From the NCBI RefSeq assembly GCF_017815535.1, contig NZ_CP072596.1, forward strand, positions 620,001-684,000: a stretch of DNA of 64,000 bases, written 5' to 3'. Of the stretch, positions 8,564 through 17,116 are shown one piece after another (positions within the stretch are counted from its first letter, which is position 1; every line of letters begins with the position of its first letter). Position numbers and translations under genes: made by a program. The notes beneath the pieces are model-generated. The model worked only from the letters and a program-made list of their open reading frames with translations, was not told the origin of the DNA and searched no databases. The stretch comes from Tessaracoccus sp. MC1865 (lineage in GTDB: Bacteria > Actinomycetota > Actinomycetes > Propionibacteriales > Propionibacteriaceae).

Positions 8564-9250
8564 ATGAGTGACCTGATCGACACCACGGAGATGTATCTCC
8601 GCACGGTGTATGAGCTGCTCGAAGAGGGGATCCCGCCGCTTCGGGCCCGCATCGCTGAGAGACTCCACCAGTCCGGTCCCACCGTCTCGCAGACCGTGGG
8701 GCGGATGGAACGAGACGGACTCCTCGTCGTCGACGAGGACCGCACCATCAAGCTGACGCGCACCGGCGCCAAGCTCGCGCGCGACGTCATGCGCAAGCAC
8801 CGCCTCGCTGAATGCCTGCTCACGGAGGTCATCGGCCTCGAGTGGGAGAAGGTGCACGACGAGGCCTGCCGTTGGGAGCACGTCATCTCCCTGGACGTGG
8901 AGAAGCGCCTGGTCGCGATCCTCGATTCCCCCACCCACTCGCCCTACGGCAACCCCATTCCCGGGCTGCACGAACTCGGCATCGACGTGCACCACCAACC
9001 GTTCCGCGAAGGCGCGGACCCGCTCACCGACATGGTGACCGAGGAACCGCAGCGGTTCGTGCTGCAACGCATGAGCGAGAACCTCCAGGCCGACGCGCAC
9101 TCGCTGGGGCTCCTGGCGCGCACCGGCTTCGGCCCTGACACCCCCTTCGAGGCGGTGAGGATCGGCGACATGGTGCACATCACCGTCGGTGAGGCCGCCG
9201 TCGACGTGCCCGTGCACACTGCGGAACTGCTGTTCGTGAGCCCCGAGTGA
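8564..9250 (+). CDS. DtxR/IdeR-family metal-dependent repressor
   Basis: Metalloregulator of 228 aa, probably Fe(II)- or Mn(II)-responsive. The order is the DtxR one: a winged helix (LIDTTEMYLRTVYELLEEG, then a recognition helix in HQSGPTVSQTVGRMERDGL), a metal-binding/dimer domain (RKHRLAECLLTEVIGLEW, EACRWEHVIS, HSPYGNPIPG) and a C-terminal SH3-like domain (about 160-228). The Cys in AECLL and the His/Glu residues of the primary site are present. ATG 8564 has a purine-rich leader (GGGGAAAGGGGG). It overlaps the methyltransferase gene by 4 nt. Confidence 0.93.
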   Translation: MSDLIDTTEMYLRTVYELLEEGIPPLRARIAERLHQSGPTVSQTVGRMERDGLLVVDEDRTIKLTRTGAKLARDVMRKHRLAECLLTEVIGLEWEKVHDEACRWEHVISLDVEKRLVAILDSPTHSPYGNPIPGLHELGIDVHHQPFREGADPLTDMVTEEPQRFVLQRMSENLQADAHSLGLLARTGFGPDTPFEAVRIGDMVHITVGEAAVDVPVHTAELLFVSPE

Positions 9251-9999
9251 GCGACCTCGACGGCGTGCTGAGGTGGTTCGGCACCCGCAAGCCCGGCGCC
9301 ATGGAGGAGGTGCTGTCCCGTACCTACGGCGGCGACCGCACCCCCTACGAGTGGCTGGCGCGGGCGGTGTCGTCGTCTGCCGTGACCGTGCTCGACCTGG
9401 CCTGCGGCGCCGGGGCGATGATCGAGCGGCTGCAGCGGCCGGGCCGCACCGTCATCGGCCTCGACCGGTCAGAGGCGGAGCTGCGCGAGGCGCAGCGCCG
9501 CGGCCGCGGCCCGCTGGTGCAGGCGCACGCCTCCTACCTGCCGTTCGCCGACAACAGCTTCGACGCGGTGGTCAGCTCGATCGGCATCTCCGTCGTGGCG
9601 GACCGTCCACGGTTCCTGGCGGAGGCCGCCCGTGTGCTGAGGCCGGGTGGTGTGTTCGCCGCACTCACGCCGTCGCTGCGTCCCGCGAACATCGAGGACC
9701 TGAAGATCGTCAGCCGTCTGGGCGGCTACCTGCGCACCACCCCGCACCTCCCGGGCGTCACCGAGTTCAAGGCCAAGCGTGCCCTGGGTGAGGTGGGCCT
9801 CACGAAGGCCGAGGACAAGCGGGCGAAGTACTACTACGAACTGGCCAGCGAGGAGGACGCGGAGCGCTTCCTCGCCGGGCTTCGCGCCCCCGTGGACGCC
9901 AGCCGCACCGCCGCCACGCTCGATTTCCTCCGCCAGCGGCTCCGGATCGGCCCTGTCCAGGTGCCGCTGCCGATGCGCCGCATCATCGCGATCAAGTAA
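9247..9999 (+). CDS. SAM-dependent methyltransferase (Methyltransf_11 type)
   Basis: Class I methyltransferase of 250 aa. Motif I is VLDLACGAGAMIERL, followed by VIGLDRSEAEL and the post-motif SFDAVVSSIGISVVADRPRFLAEAARVLRPGG. The substrate cannot be told from sequence. The GTG start overlaps the stop of the DtxR-type gene (GTGA), so the two are probably co-translated. The C-terminal ~70 residues are Lys/Arg-rich and less typical. Confidence 0.85.
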   Translation: MSDLDGVLRWFGTRKPGAMEEVLSRTYGGDRTPYEWLARAVSSSAVTVLDLACGAGAMIERLQRPGRTVIGLDRSEAELREAQRRGRGPLVQAHASYLPFADNSFDAVVSSIGISVVADRPRFLAEAARVLRPGGVFAALTPSLRPANIEDLKIVSRLGGYLRTTPHLPGVTEFKAKRALGEVGLTKAEDKRAKYYYELASEEDAERFLAGLRAPVDASRTAATLDFLRQRLRIGPVQVPLPMRRIIAIK

Positions 10000-10134
10000 C
10001 TCCTTGCCGCGCTGGGAACCCTTTCGGTCCATAGGAAGTGGCAGCGAGCCGGGGTATGGTCGAAGTGTCGGGCGGAATATCCCGTAATCCCACCGCGTTG
10101 CACTACGTGGAAACGACGACGAAAGGTGTCACCC

Positions 10135-10491
10135 ATGGCGACCACTGACCTGACTGCTGTTGACTTCGAGAGCACGGTCAAGGACAACGAGATCGTGCTG
10201 GTCGACTTCTGGGCGGACTGGTGCGGACCGTGTAAGCGTTTTGCGCCGATCTACGATGACGCCTCCGTGCGGCACGACGACGTCGTGTTCGCGAAGGTCG
10301 ACACCGAGGACGCGCGCGACCTTGCGGCTGCGCTGGAGATCCAGTCCATCCCCACGTTGATGGGCTTCAAGTCCGGCCAGCTGGTGTTCCGCCAGGCCGG
10401 CATGCTCAGCGGCAAGCAGCTCGACTCCGTGATCGAGCAGATCCGCGACCTCGACATCGAGGCCGCGCTCGCCGATCAGCAGAAGAAGTAA
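10135..10491 (+). CDS. trxA: thioredoxin
   Basis: Dithiol oxidoreductase of 118 aa with the canonical FWADWCGPCK active site (C30, C33), the cis-Pro loop SIPTLMGF and the final GxxS/K helix. There is no signal peptide, so it is cytoplasmic. ATG 10135 is chosen because a GAAAGG Shine-Dalgarno lies at good distance; an in-frame GTG at 10126 is too close to it. A terminator-like hairpin follows. Confidence 0.92.
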   Translation: MATTDLTAVDFESTVKDNEIVLVDFWADWCGPCKRFAPIYDDASVRHDDVVFAKVDTEDARDLAAALEIQSIPTLMGFKSGQLVFRQAGMLSGKQLDSVIEQIRDLDIEAALADQQKK

Positions 10492-10509
10492 CCCGCAGAC
10501 CACCAATCA

Positions 10510-10546
10510 ACGGCGGCCCGTCCCCACTCCGGGGGCGGTCCGCCGT
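10510..10546 (+). terminator. terminator-like hairpin after trxA
   Basis: Inverted repeat with 16-nt arms (ACGGCGG... and ...CCGCCGT, two mismatches) and a 5-nt loop, 18 nt after the trxA stop. There is no long T tract, as is common in high-GC actinobacteria. Confidence 0.6.
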
Positions 10547-10688
10547 CGTCGTGCGTGAGCACGTAGAGTCACCGGTTCCGTAACGCTGGTGGTCGGCGTG
10601 TCGCGCCCGTGGCCCCATCCAATTGCTCACGGCACATCGCGGCCCAACGTTTGGGGACACCCCCTCCGGAGGCCCATACCCCCGCCGC

Positions 10689-10725
10689 CTACTATGGCCA
10701 GTAGTAGTAACCGAAAGGGACGACG
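10689..10725 (+). promoter_or_regulatory. promoter/leader of the oxidoreductase-nifJ operon
   Basis: TACTAT (10690-10695) is a good -10 box and lies inside a small dyad, CTACT (10689-10693) and AGTAG (10700-10704), that could bind a regulator. A strong GAAAGGGA Shine-Dalgarno precedes the ATG at 10726. Confidence 0.45.
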
Positions 10726-12363
10726 ATGACCTCCGATCGCAAGGACATGACGGTCCAACCGGATCTCAGTGCTAGCCAGGGACGGGTGGCGGCGGTGCGC
10801 TCGCGCCGTCCCATCTACCTGGACATGCTCCCGCCGTGCAACGCGGGGTGCCCGGCGGGTGAAAACATCCAGGAATGGCTGAGGCTCATCAAGGCCGGCG
10901 AAGCCGAGGCGGCCTGGCGGCAACTGGTGGCCGACAACCCGTTCCCCGCCGTCCACGGGCGCGTCTGCTACCACCCGTGCGAGACCGCCTGCAACCGTCA
11001 GGAGCTCGACTCCGCCGTCAGCATCCACTCCGTGGAGCGCTACCTGGGCGACCTCGCGATCGAGAAGGGCTGGCAGTTCCCCAAGGTCCGCCGCGCCTCC
11101 GGCCGCCGCGTGATGGTGGTGGGCGCAGGCCCCTCCGGCCTCTCCGCCGCGTACCACCTCGCCCGCCTCGGCCATGCCGTGGAGATCTTCGACGCCGGTG
11201 ACCTCCCCGGCGGCATGATGCGCTACGGCATCCCCGAGTACCGCCTCCCGCGCGACGTGCTGGACGCCGAGATCGACCGCCTCCGCGAGATGGGCATCGT
11301 CTTCCGGCAGAACACCCCCATCAAGGACCTCCTGGCCATGCAGGAGCAGGGTCGGTTCGACGCGGTGTTCGTCGCCGTCGGCGCCCACATCTCCAAGCGC
11401 GTCGACATCCCCTCGGCAGACGCCACACGGGTGGTCGACGCGGTGAGCTTCCTGCGCGACGTCGCCTCGGGCGAGCGGCCGGTCATCGGCCGCCGGGTCG
11501 CCGTCTACGGCGGCGGCAACACGGCCATGGACGCAGCCCGGGTCGCCCGGCGGCTCGGCGCGGAGGAGTCGGTCGTCGTCTACCGGCGCACCGAGGAACA
11601 GATGCCCGCCCACGCCGAGGAACTCGAGGGCGCCCAGACAGAGGGCGTCAAGATGAACTGGCTGCGCACCATCAAGGAGATGCACGACGAGGACCTCACC
11701 GTCGAGGTCATGGAGATCGACGAGGAGGGCAGGGCCCGCGGCACCGGCAGGTACGAGACGCTCACCGCCGACACCGTCATCCTCGCGCTCGGCCAGCGCG
11801 CCGACACCGACTTCCTCCGCGCCATCCCCGGCATGAGCTTCAACGACGACGTGGTCGACGTCGATCCGCATTCGCTGATGACCGCGGTGCCCGGCATCTT
11901 CGCCGGCGGCGACGCCGTGCCGTCGGACCGGACCGTCACCATCGGCACCGGCCACGGCAAGAAGGCGGCCAAGCGAATCGACGCCTACCTCAACACCGAG
12001 GAATGGGTCACGCCGCTGAAGCACCCCGTCGTCACCCTCGACCAGATGAACGTGTGGTACTTCGGCGACCACGGCCGTCGGCAGCACCAGGAGACGGAGG
12101 GGGAGGACCGCATCGGCGACTTCGCCGAGATCGTCTCCGGCCTCACCGACGAGGAGGCGAATTTCGAGGCGCGCCGGTGCCTCAGTTGCGGTAACTGCTT
12201 CGAGTGCGACGGCTGCTTCGGCGCCTGCCCGGAGGACGCCGTCATCAAGCTGGGCAAGGGCAACCGGTACCGCTTTGACTACGAAAAATGTACGGGCTGT
12301 GCCACCTGCTACGAGCAGTGTCCGGTGCACGCCATCGAGATGATTCCGGAGGGAGGACGATGA
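10726..12363 (+). CDS. GltD-like NAD(P)H oxidoreductase with C-terminal 2[4Fe-4S] ferredoxin domain
   Basis: A 545-aa flavo-iron-sulfur protein. The N-terminal cluster domain (CNAGCPAG-x2-I, then VCYHPCETACNR) and the FAD site VMVVGAGPSGLSAAYHLARLG are those of the glutamate synthase small subunit family. A second Rossmann site VAVYGGGNTAMDAARVARRLG binds NADPH. The C-terminus adds two clusters: CLSCGNC-x2-C-x2-C-x3-CP and CTGCATC-x3-CP. No large glutamate synthase subunit is near. Its stop overlaps the nifJ start by 4 nt, so the likely job is passing electrons between pyruvate:ferredoxin oxidoreductase and NAD(P)H. Confidence 0.9.
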   Translation: MTSDRKDMTVQPDLSASQGRVAAVRSRRPIYLDMLPPCNAGCPAGENIQEWLRLIKAGEAEAAWRQLVADNPFPAVHGRVCYHPCETACNRQELDSAVSIHSVERYLGDLAIEKGWQFPKVRRASGRRVMVVGAGPSGLSAAYHLARLGHAVEIFDAGDLPGGMMRYGIPEYRLPRDVLDAEIDRLREMGIVFRQNTPIKDLLAMQEQGRFDAVFVAVGAHISKRVDIPSADATRVVDAVSFLRDVASGERPVIGRRVAVYGGGNTAMDAARVARRLGAEESVVVYRRTEEQMPAHAEELEGAQTEGVKMNWLRTIKEMHDEDLTVEVMEIDEEGRARGTGRYETLTADTVILALGQRADTDFLRAIPGMSFNDDVVDVDPHSLMTAVPGIFAGGDAVPSDRTVTIGTGHGKKAAKRIDAYLNTEEWVTPLKHPVVTLDQMNVWYFGDHGRRQHQETEGEDRIGDFAEIVSGLTDEEANFEARRCLSCGNCFECDGCFGACPEDAVIKLGKGNRYRFDYEKCTGCATCYEQCPVHAIEMIPEGGR

Positions 12364-15300
12364 GCAGCCTGCAGGCCATCATCGACGGCAACGAGGCAGC
12401 GGCTGACGTCGCCTACCGGGTGAGCGAACTGTGCTCGATCTACCCCATCACGCCCAGCTCCACCATGGCGGAACTCGCCGACGAGTGGATGGCGCACCAC
12501 CGCCCCAACATCTACGGGCAGGTGCCCACCGTCATCGAGATGCAGTCCGAGGGCGGCGCCGCCGGGGCGATGCACGGCGCGTTGCAGGGTGGTGCGTTGT
12601 CGACGACGTTCACCGCGTCGCAGGGCCTCCTGCTGATGATCCCCAACATGTACCGCATCGCGGGTGAGCTGACCTCGACGGTGTTCCACGTCGCCGCGCG
12701 CTCCCTCGCGACGCAGGGCCTGTCCATCTTCGGCGACCACCAGGACGTCATGGCCGTGCGGCAGACGGGCGTGTGTCTGCTCAGCTCCGCGTCGGTGCAG
12801 GAGGCCCACGACATGGCCGCCATCGCGCACCACGCCACGCTGCGCACGCGCCTGCCGTTCGTGCACTTCTTCGACGGGTTCCGCACCTCGCACGAGCTCA
12901 ACACCATGACGCGCCTCACCGACGACCAGCTGCGCGCCTTCATCCCGCGCGACCTGGTGCTCGAGCACCGCGGCCGCGCCCTCAGCCCCGCCAACCCGTT
13001 CATCCGCGGCACCGCGCAGAACCCGGACACCTACTTCCAGTCACGCGAGACGTCCAACGCGTTCTACGAGTGGGTGCCCGGCGTCCTGACCGACGCCATG
13101 TACCAGTTCGAGGCGCTCACCGGCCGCAGCTACGGCCTCGTCGAGTACCACGGCGCCGAGGACGCGGAGCGGGTCGTCATCATCATGGGCTCGGGCATCG
13201 AGGCCGTCACCCCGGTGGTGGACAGGCTCAATGCCGACGGCGGGCGCGTCGGGGTCATCCAGATGCGCCTGTACCGCCCGTTCCCGACGGAGGCCCTGCT
13301 CGCCGCCCTGCCCGAGAGCGTGCGGCGCCTCGCGGTGCTGGACCGCACCAAGGAGCCCGGCGCCTCAGGCGAGCCGCTGTTCCTCGACGTCAGTTCCGTG
13401 CTGGGCGAGGCGGTCGCCAACGGTCGGCGGGCCTCGCTGCCCCAGATGATCGGTGGTCGCTACGGCCTGTCGTCGAAGGAGTTCACGCCCGCGATGGTGC
13501 AGGCGATCTTCGACGAGCTGGGCTCCGAGCACCCGCGGCCCCGGTTCACCGTCGGCATCAACGACGACGTGACGCACCTGTCGCTCGACTACGACCCGAC
13601 GCTGGACCTCGAGGACCCCGAGACCCTGCGCGCCGTGTTCTACGGGCTGGGCTCCGACGGCACCGTCGGCGCCAACAAGAACACCATCAAGATCCTCGGC
13701 TCTTCCGAGGACCTGTTCGCGCAGGGCTACTTCGTCTACGACTCGAAGAAGTCCGGCTCGCGCACCGTCTCGCACCTCCGGTTCGGCCCCAATCCGATCA
13801 AGGCGCCGTACCTGGTCAGCCAGGCAGGCTTCATCGGCTGTCACCACTGGTCCATCCTGGAGCGCGTCGACGTGCTGGAGTTCGCGCGGCCCGGCTCCAC
13901 GCTGCTGCTGAACTCCCCGTACGGCCCGCGCGAGACGTGGCACCACCTGCCGCAGCCCATGCAGGAGAAGATCATCCAACTGGGCCTCAAGGTCTACGTG
14001 ATCGACGCCGGCAAGGTGGCGCGCGCGGCGGGCCTGGGCAGCCGCACCAACACCATCCTGCAGACCTGTTTCTTCGCCATCTCCGGCGTGCTCGACAGGG
14101 AACTGGCGATCCGCAAGATCAAGGACGCCATCTCCAAGACCTACGCCCGCAAGTCGGCCGAGGTCGTCCGGAAGAACCACGAGGCGGTCGATTCCGCGCT
14201 CGCGGACCTCTTCCAGCTCGACATCCCCGTCGACGCCACTTCCGGTCGGGGTTTCATCCCGCCGGTGCCGTCGGATGCGCCCGAGTTCGTCCGCACCGTC
14301 ACCGCGACGATGCTGCAGGGCCGCGGCGACGACCTGCCCGTCTCGGCGATGCCCGTCGACGGCACGTACCCCTCCGGCACGACGAAGTTCGAGAAGCGCA
14401 ACATCTCCGAGATCGTCGCCGAGTGGGACGAGGAGGCCTGCATCCAGTGCGGCAACTGCGCCTTCGTCTGTCCGCACGCCGTGCTGCGTGCCAAGTCCTA
14501 CCCGACCGAGATGCTCGACGGCGCGCCCGACGGCTTCCTCAGCGCACCCCTGAACGCCGCCGGCCTCCCGTCGACGAGTTACACGCTGCAGGTCTACGTC
14601 GAGGACTGCACCGGCTGCGGCCTCTGTGTGGAGGCGTGTCCCGTCAAGCCCATCGGTCAGCTGAACCGCCGTGCCATCAACCTCGTGCCGAAGCTGGACC
14701 GCAGCAAGGACATCGAGGCCGTCGAGTTCTTCGAGGAACTCCCGGTCAACAAGCGCGTCAACGTCGACTTCGGCACCGTGCGCGGCACCCAGTTACTGGA
14801 GCCGTTGTTCGAGTTCTCCGGAGCCTGCTCGGGCTGCGGCGAGACCCCGTACCTGAAGCTGCTCAGCCAGCTGTTCGGCGACCGCGCCACCATCGCCAAC
14901 GCGACGGGGTGCTCGTCCATCTACGGCGGCAACCTTCCCACCACGCCGTGGGCGAAGAACGCCGAAGGTCGCGGCCCGGCCTGGTCCAACTCGCTGTTCG
15001 AGGACAACGCCGAGTTCGGCCTGGGGATGCGGCTGGCCGCAGACCTCCACGAGGACCTGGCCCGCCGTCGCCTCCTGGAGCTGAAGGGGCAGATCGGCGA
15101 CGACGACCTCGTCGACGCCATCCTGGGTGCGAGGCAGCGGCAGGGCTCCGAGATCGCGGCGCAGATGGAGCGGGTCAAGCTGCTCCTCCCGAGGCTGACC
15201 GACCTCACCGGCACCGCCGCGGAGGACCTCCGCTCGGTGGCAGACCACCTGGTGCGGCGCTCCGTGTGGATCGTCGGCGGCGACGGCTGGGCCTACGACA

Positions 15301-15938
15301 TCGGCTCCGGTGGCCTGGACCACGTGCTGGCCTCCGGCCGCAACGTCAACATCCTCGTGCTGGACACCGAGGTGTACTCCAACACCGGCGGCCAGGCCTC
15401 GAAGTCGACGCCGATGGGCGCCGTCGCGAAGTTCGCCTCCGGCGGCAAGACCACCAACAAGAAGGACCTCGCGCTGCAGGCCTCGGCCTACGGGTCTGTG
15501 TACGTGGCGCGCGTCGCCATGGGCGCGGACCCGCAGCAGACGCTCAAGGCGTTCCGCGAGGCGGAGGCCTACGACGGCCCCAGCCTGATCATCGCCTACA
15601 GCCACTGCATCGCCCAGGGCTTCGACATGCGCAAGGGCCTGGACCAGCAGTACAAGGCGGTCAACTCCGGTCACTGGCCGCTGATGCGCTACAACCCCGT
15701 CATCCGCGACGCCGGCGGCAACCCCTTCCTGCTCGACTCCCCGCGCCCGCGGCTGTCGCTGGCCGAGTACCAGTCGGTCGAGCTGCGCTACCGCGTGCTG
15801 CGGGCCGCAGACCCGGAGGAGGCCGATCGGTTGCTCTCCCTGGCACAGGAACAGATCGACCGCCGGTGGGGTGAATACGAACAGCTCGCCGCCCGCGGCG
15901 CTGATTCCTTCGCTGCAGACCCGAGGAGAGACTCATGA
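12360..15938 (+). CDS. nifJ: pyruvate:ferredoxin (flavodoxin) oxidoreductase, homodimeric type
   Basis: A 1192-aa enzyme that oxidises pyruvate and CoA to acetyl-CoA and CO2 and reduces ferredoxin. Domain order is the single-chain one: domain I with YPITPSSTMAELADEW, the transketolase-C-like domain, the gamma-type domain (GLGSDGTVGANKNTIKI), two [4Fe-4S] motifs CIQCGNC-x3-CP (from C694) and CTGCGLC-x3-CP (from C750), the proximal-cluster start CSGCGETPY, and the ThDP-binding GDGWAYDIGSGGL (D975) with the NTGGQASKSTPMG loop. ATG 12360 follows GGAGGGAGGA and overlaps the upstream stop. It is oxygen-sensitive in most hosts, which fits an anaerobic or facultative lifestyle. Confidence 0.96.
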   Translation: MSSLQAIIDGNEAAADVAYRVSELCSIYPITPSSTMAELADEWMAHHRPNIYGQVPTVIEMQSEGGAAGAMHGALQGGALSTTFTASQGLLLMIPNMYRIAGELTSTVFHVAARSLATQGLSIFGDHQDVMAVRQTGVCLLSSASVQEAHDMAAIAHHATLRTRLPFVHFFDGFRTSHELNTMTRLTDDQLRAFIPRDLVLEHRGRALSPANPFIRGTAQNPDTYFQSRETSNAFYEWVPGVLTDAMYQFEALTGRSYGLVEYHGAEDAERVVIIMGSGIEAVTPVVDRLNADGGRVGVIQMRLYRPFPTEALLAALPESVRRLAVLDRTKEPGASGEPLFLDVSSVLGEAVANGRRASLPQMIGGRYGLSSKEFTPAMVQAIFDELGSEHPRPRFTVGINDDVTHLSLDYDPTLDLEDPETLRAVFYGLGSDGTVGANKNTIKILGSSEDLFAQGYFVYDSKKSGSRTVSHLRFGPNPIKAPYLVSQAGFIGCHHWSILERVDVLEFARPGSTLLLNSPYGPRETWHHLPQPMQEKIIQLGLKVYVIDAGKVARAAGLGSRTNTILQTCFFAISGVLDRELAIRKIKDAISKTYARKSAEVVRKNHEAVDSALADLFQLDIPVDATSGRGFIPPVPSDAPEFVRTVTATMLQGRGDDLPVSAMPVDGTYPSGTTKFEKRNISEIVAEWDEEACIQCGNCAFVCPHAVLRAKSYPTEMLDGAPDGFLSAPLNAAGLPSTSYTLQVYVEDCTGCGLCVEACPVKPIGQLNRRAINLVPKLDRSKDIEAVEFFEELPVNKRVNVDFGTVRGTQLLEPLFEFSGACSGCGETPYLKLLSQLFGDRATIANATGCSSIYGGNLPTTPWAKNAEGRGPAWSNSLFEDNAEFGLGMRLAADLHEDLARRRLLELKGQIGDDDLVDAILGARQRQGSEIAAQMERVKLLLPRLTDLTGTAAEDLRSVADHLVRRSVWIVGGDGWAYDIGSGGLDHVLASGRNVNILVLDTEVYSNTGGQASKSTPMGAVAKFASGGKTTNKKDLALQASAYGSVYVARVAMGADPQQTLKAFREAEAYDGPSLIIAYSHCIAQGFDMRKGLDQQYKAVNSGHWPLMRYNPVIRDAGGNPFLLDSPRPRLSLAEYQSVELRYRVLRAADPEEADRLLSLAQEQIDRRWGEYEQLAARGADSFAADPRRDS

Positions 15939-16948
15939 CCGACCTGACCACCACCTACCTGGGCCTCTCCCTGCGCAACCCGGTCGTCGCCTCGGCCGGG
16001 CCACTGTCGCAGTCGGTGGCCGGCATCAAGGCGCTGGCCGACGGCGGCGTCGGAGCCGTCGTGATGTACTCGCTCTTCGAGGAACAGCTCCGCCGTGAGG
16101 CCGAGGCCGCCGCCGCGCTGGAGGAGATGTACGACAATTCCTTCCCCGAGGCGCTCAGCTATTTCCCGACGGTGCCCGCCTCGCAGAAGGACGCCAGCCA
16201 CGCATACCTGAAGCTGGTCGAGCAGGGCGCCAAGGCGATCGACGTGCCGCTGATCGCCTCGCTGAACGGCGCGTCGATGGGCGGCTGGACCCAGCAGGCC
16301 CGCCGCCTGGCCGACGCCGGTGCCTCGGCGATCGAGCTGAACATCTACTTCGTGCCCGGTGACATCACGATGACCGGCGCTGCGGTGGAGGAGCGGCACC
16401 TCGAGATCATCGCGGCGGTGAAGAGCACCGTCGACGTGCCCGTGGCCGTGAAGATCAGCCCGTACTTCTCGTCGGTGGGCAACATGGTGCTGCGACTGGT
16501 GGACGCCGGCGCGGACGGCGTGGTGCTGTTCAACCGCTTCCTGCAGCCGGACATCGACGTGGACCGGGTCACCGTCGAATCCGGTGTCTCGCTGAGTTCC
16601 CCGGTGGAGGCCCGCCTGCCGCGCACCTGGATTGCGGTGCTCCGCGGCAAGATCGCGGCGTCGCTGGCCGCCACCACGGGCGTGGACCGGCCGGAGGATG
16701 TCATCAAGTACATCCTGGCTGGAGCCGACGTCGTGATGACCACCTCATCGCTGATCCGACGCGGCCCCGCCTACGCCGACGTGCTCGTCGACGAACTGGC
16801 CGCCTGGTTGGAGGACCGCGACCTGACGCTGCACCAGGCGCGCGGGCTGCTGAGCGTGCCGAAGGAAGCGGCCGCCGACGTCTATGAGCGCTCCGGGTAC
16901 GTCTCGGCGTTGGAGAAGGCCAAGGCCACCTACGGATCGCTTCGCTGA
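15935..16948 (+). CDS. dihydroorotate dehydrogenase-like flavoprotein
   Basis: A 337-aa TIM-barrel protein of the DHOD superfamily. It starts with LSLRNPVVASAGPLSQSV and has PLIASLNGASMGGW, VPVAVKISPYFSSV, GADGVVLFNRF and the phosphate-binding GADVVMTTSSLIRRG. It overlaps nifJ by 4 nt (ATGA) and no pyrimidine gene is near. A role with the two upstream redox enzymes rather than in pyrimidine synthesis is likely, but the substrate is unknown. Confidence 0.88.
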   Translation: MTDLTTTYLGLSLRNPVVASAGPLSQSVAGIKALADGGVGAVVMYSLFEEQLRREAEAAAALEEMYDNSFPEALSYFPTVPASQKDASHAYLKLVEQGAKAIDVPLIASLNGASMGGWTQQARRLADAGASAIELNIYFVPGDITMTGAAVEERHLEIIAAVKSTVDVPVAVKISPYFSSVGNMVLRLVDAGADGVVLFNRFLQPDIDVDRVTVESGVSLSSPVEARLPRTWIAVLRGKIAASLAATTGVDRPEDVIKYILAGADVVMTTSSLIRRGPAYADVLVDELAAWLEDRDLTLHQARGLLSVPKEAAADVYERSGYVSALEKAKATYGSLR

Positions 16949-16956
16949 ACGACAGT

Positions 16957-16997
16957 CCGGAGCGCCGCCGCGCCCGTTGTGCGGGGCGGCTCTCCGG
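16957..16997 (+). terminator. terminator-like hairpin after the nifJ operon
   Basis: Long GC-rich inverted repeat (CCGGAG-x-GCCGCC... against ...GGCGGCTCTCCGG) starting 9 nt after the stop and just before the tRNA-Arg promoter box TATCCT (17002-17007). Confidence 0.55.
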
Positions 16998-17016
16998 CCG
17001 GTATCCTGACCTGGTT

Positions 17017-17092
17017 GGCCCCGTAGCTCAGGGGATAGAGCACCGCTCTCCTAAAGCGGGTGTCGTTAGTTCGAATCTAACCGGGGTCGCCA
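17017..17092 (+). tRNA. tRNA-Arg(CCT)
   Basis: A 76-nt cloverleaf with the CCA encoded. The acceptor GGCCCCG pairs with CGGGGTC (one G-U), D arm GCTC/GAGC, anticodon stem CCGCT/AGCGG with loop CTCCTAA giving anticodon CCT (17050-17052), and T arm GTTAG-TTCGAAT-CTAAC. It reads AGG codons. Its 3' part from 17042 is the left attachment site of the prophage, so the half downstream of the crossover is phage-supplied. Confidence 0.97.
17042..17092 (+). other. attL (inside tRNA-Arg)
   Basis: 51 nt shared with 34126-34176, differing at only two positions. The first 26 nt (17042-17067), which include the anticodon arm, are identical and must contain the crossover. The two differences, A17068 and T17078, pair with each other in the T stem. 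Confidence 0.9.
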
Positions 17093-17116
17093 GCAAAAGC
17101 GCTAGTCAAGCCGCAG

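Noticed and set aside
7277-9217. 646-aa minus-strand frame across nagA and the DtxR-type gene
   Set aside because: Antisense shadow with no recognisable sequence.
10726-12363. glutamate synthase small subunit gltD
   Set aside because: No large subunit gene nearby and an added C-terminal ferredoxin domain; coupled to nifJ instead.
12773-15874. 1033-aa alternative frame inside nifJ
   Set aside because: Arg/Pro/Gly-rich composition without motifs; nifJ itself has all family motifs in the other frame.
15935-16948. pyrD of pyrimidine synthesis
   Set aside because: No pyrimidine genes around, tight coupling to nifJ, and sequence closer to the DHOD-like side branch than to standard PyrD.
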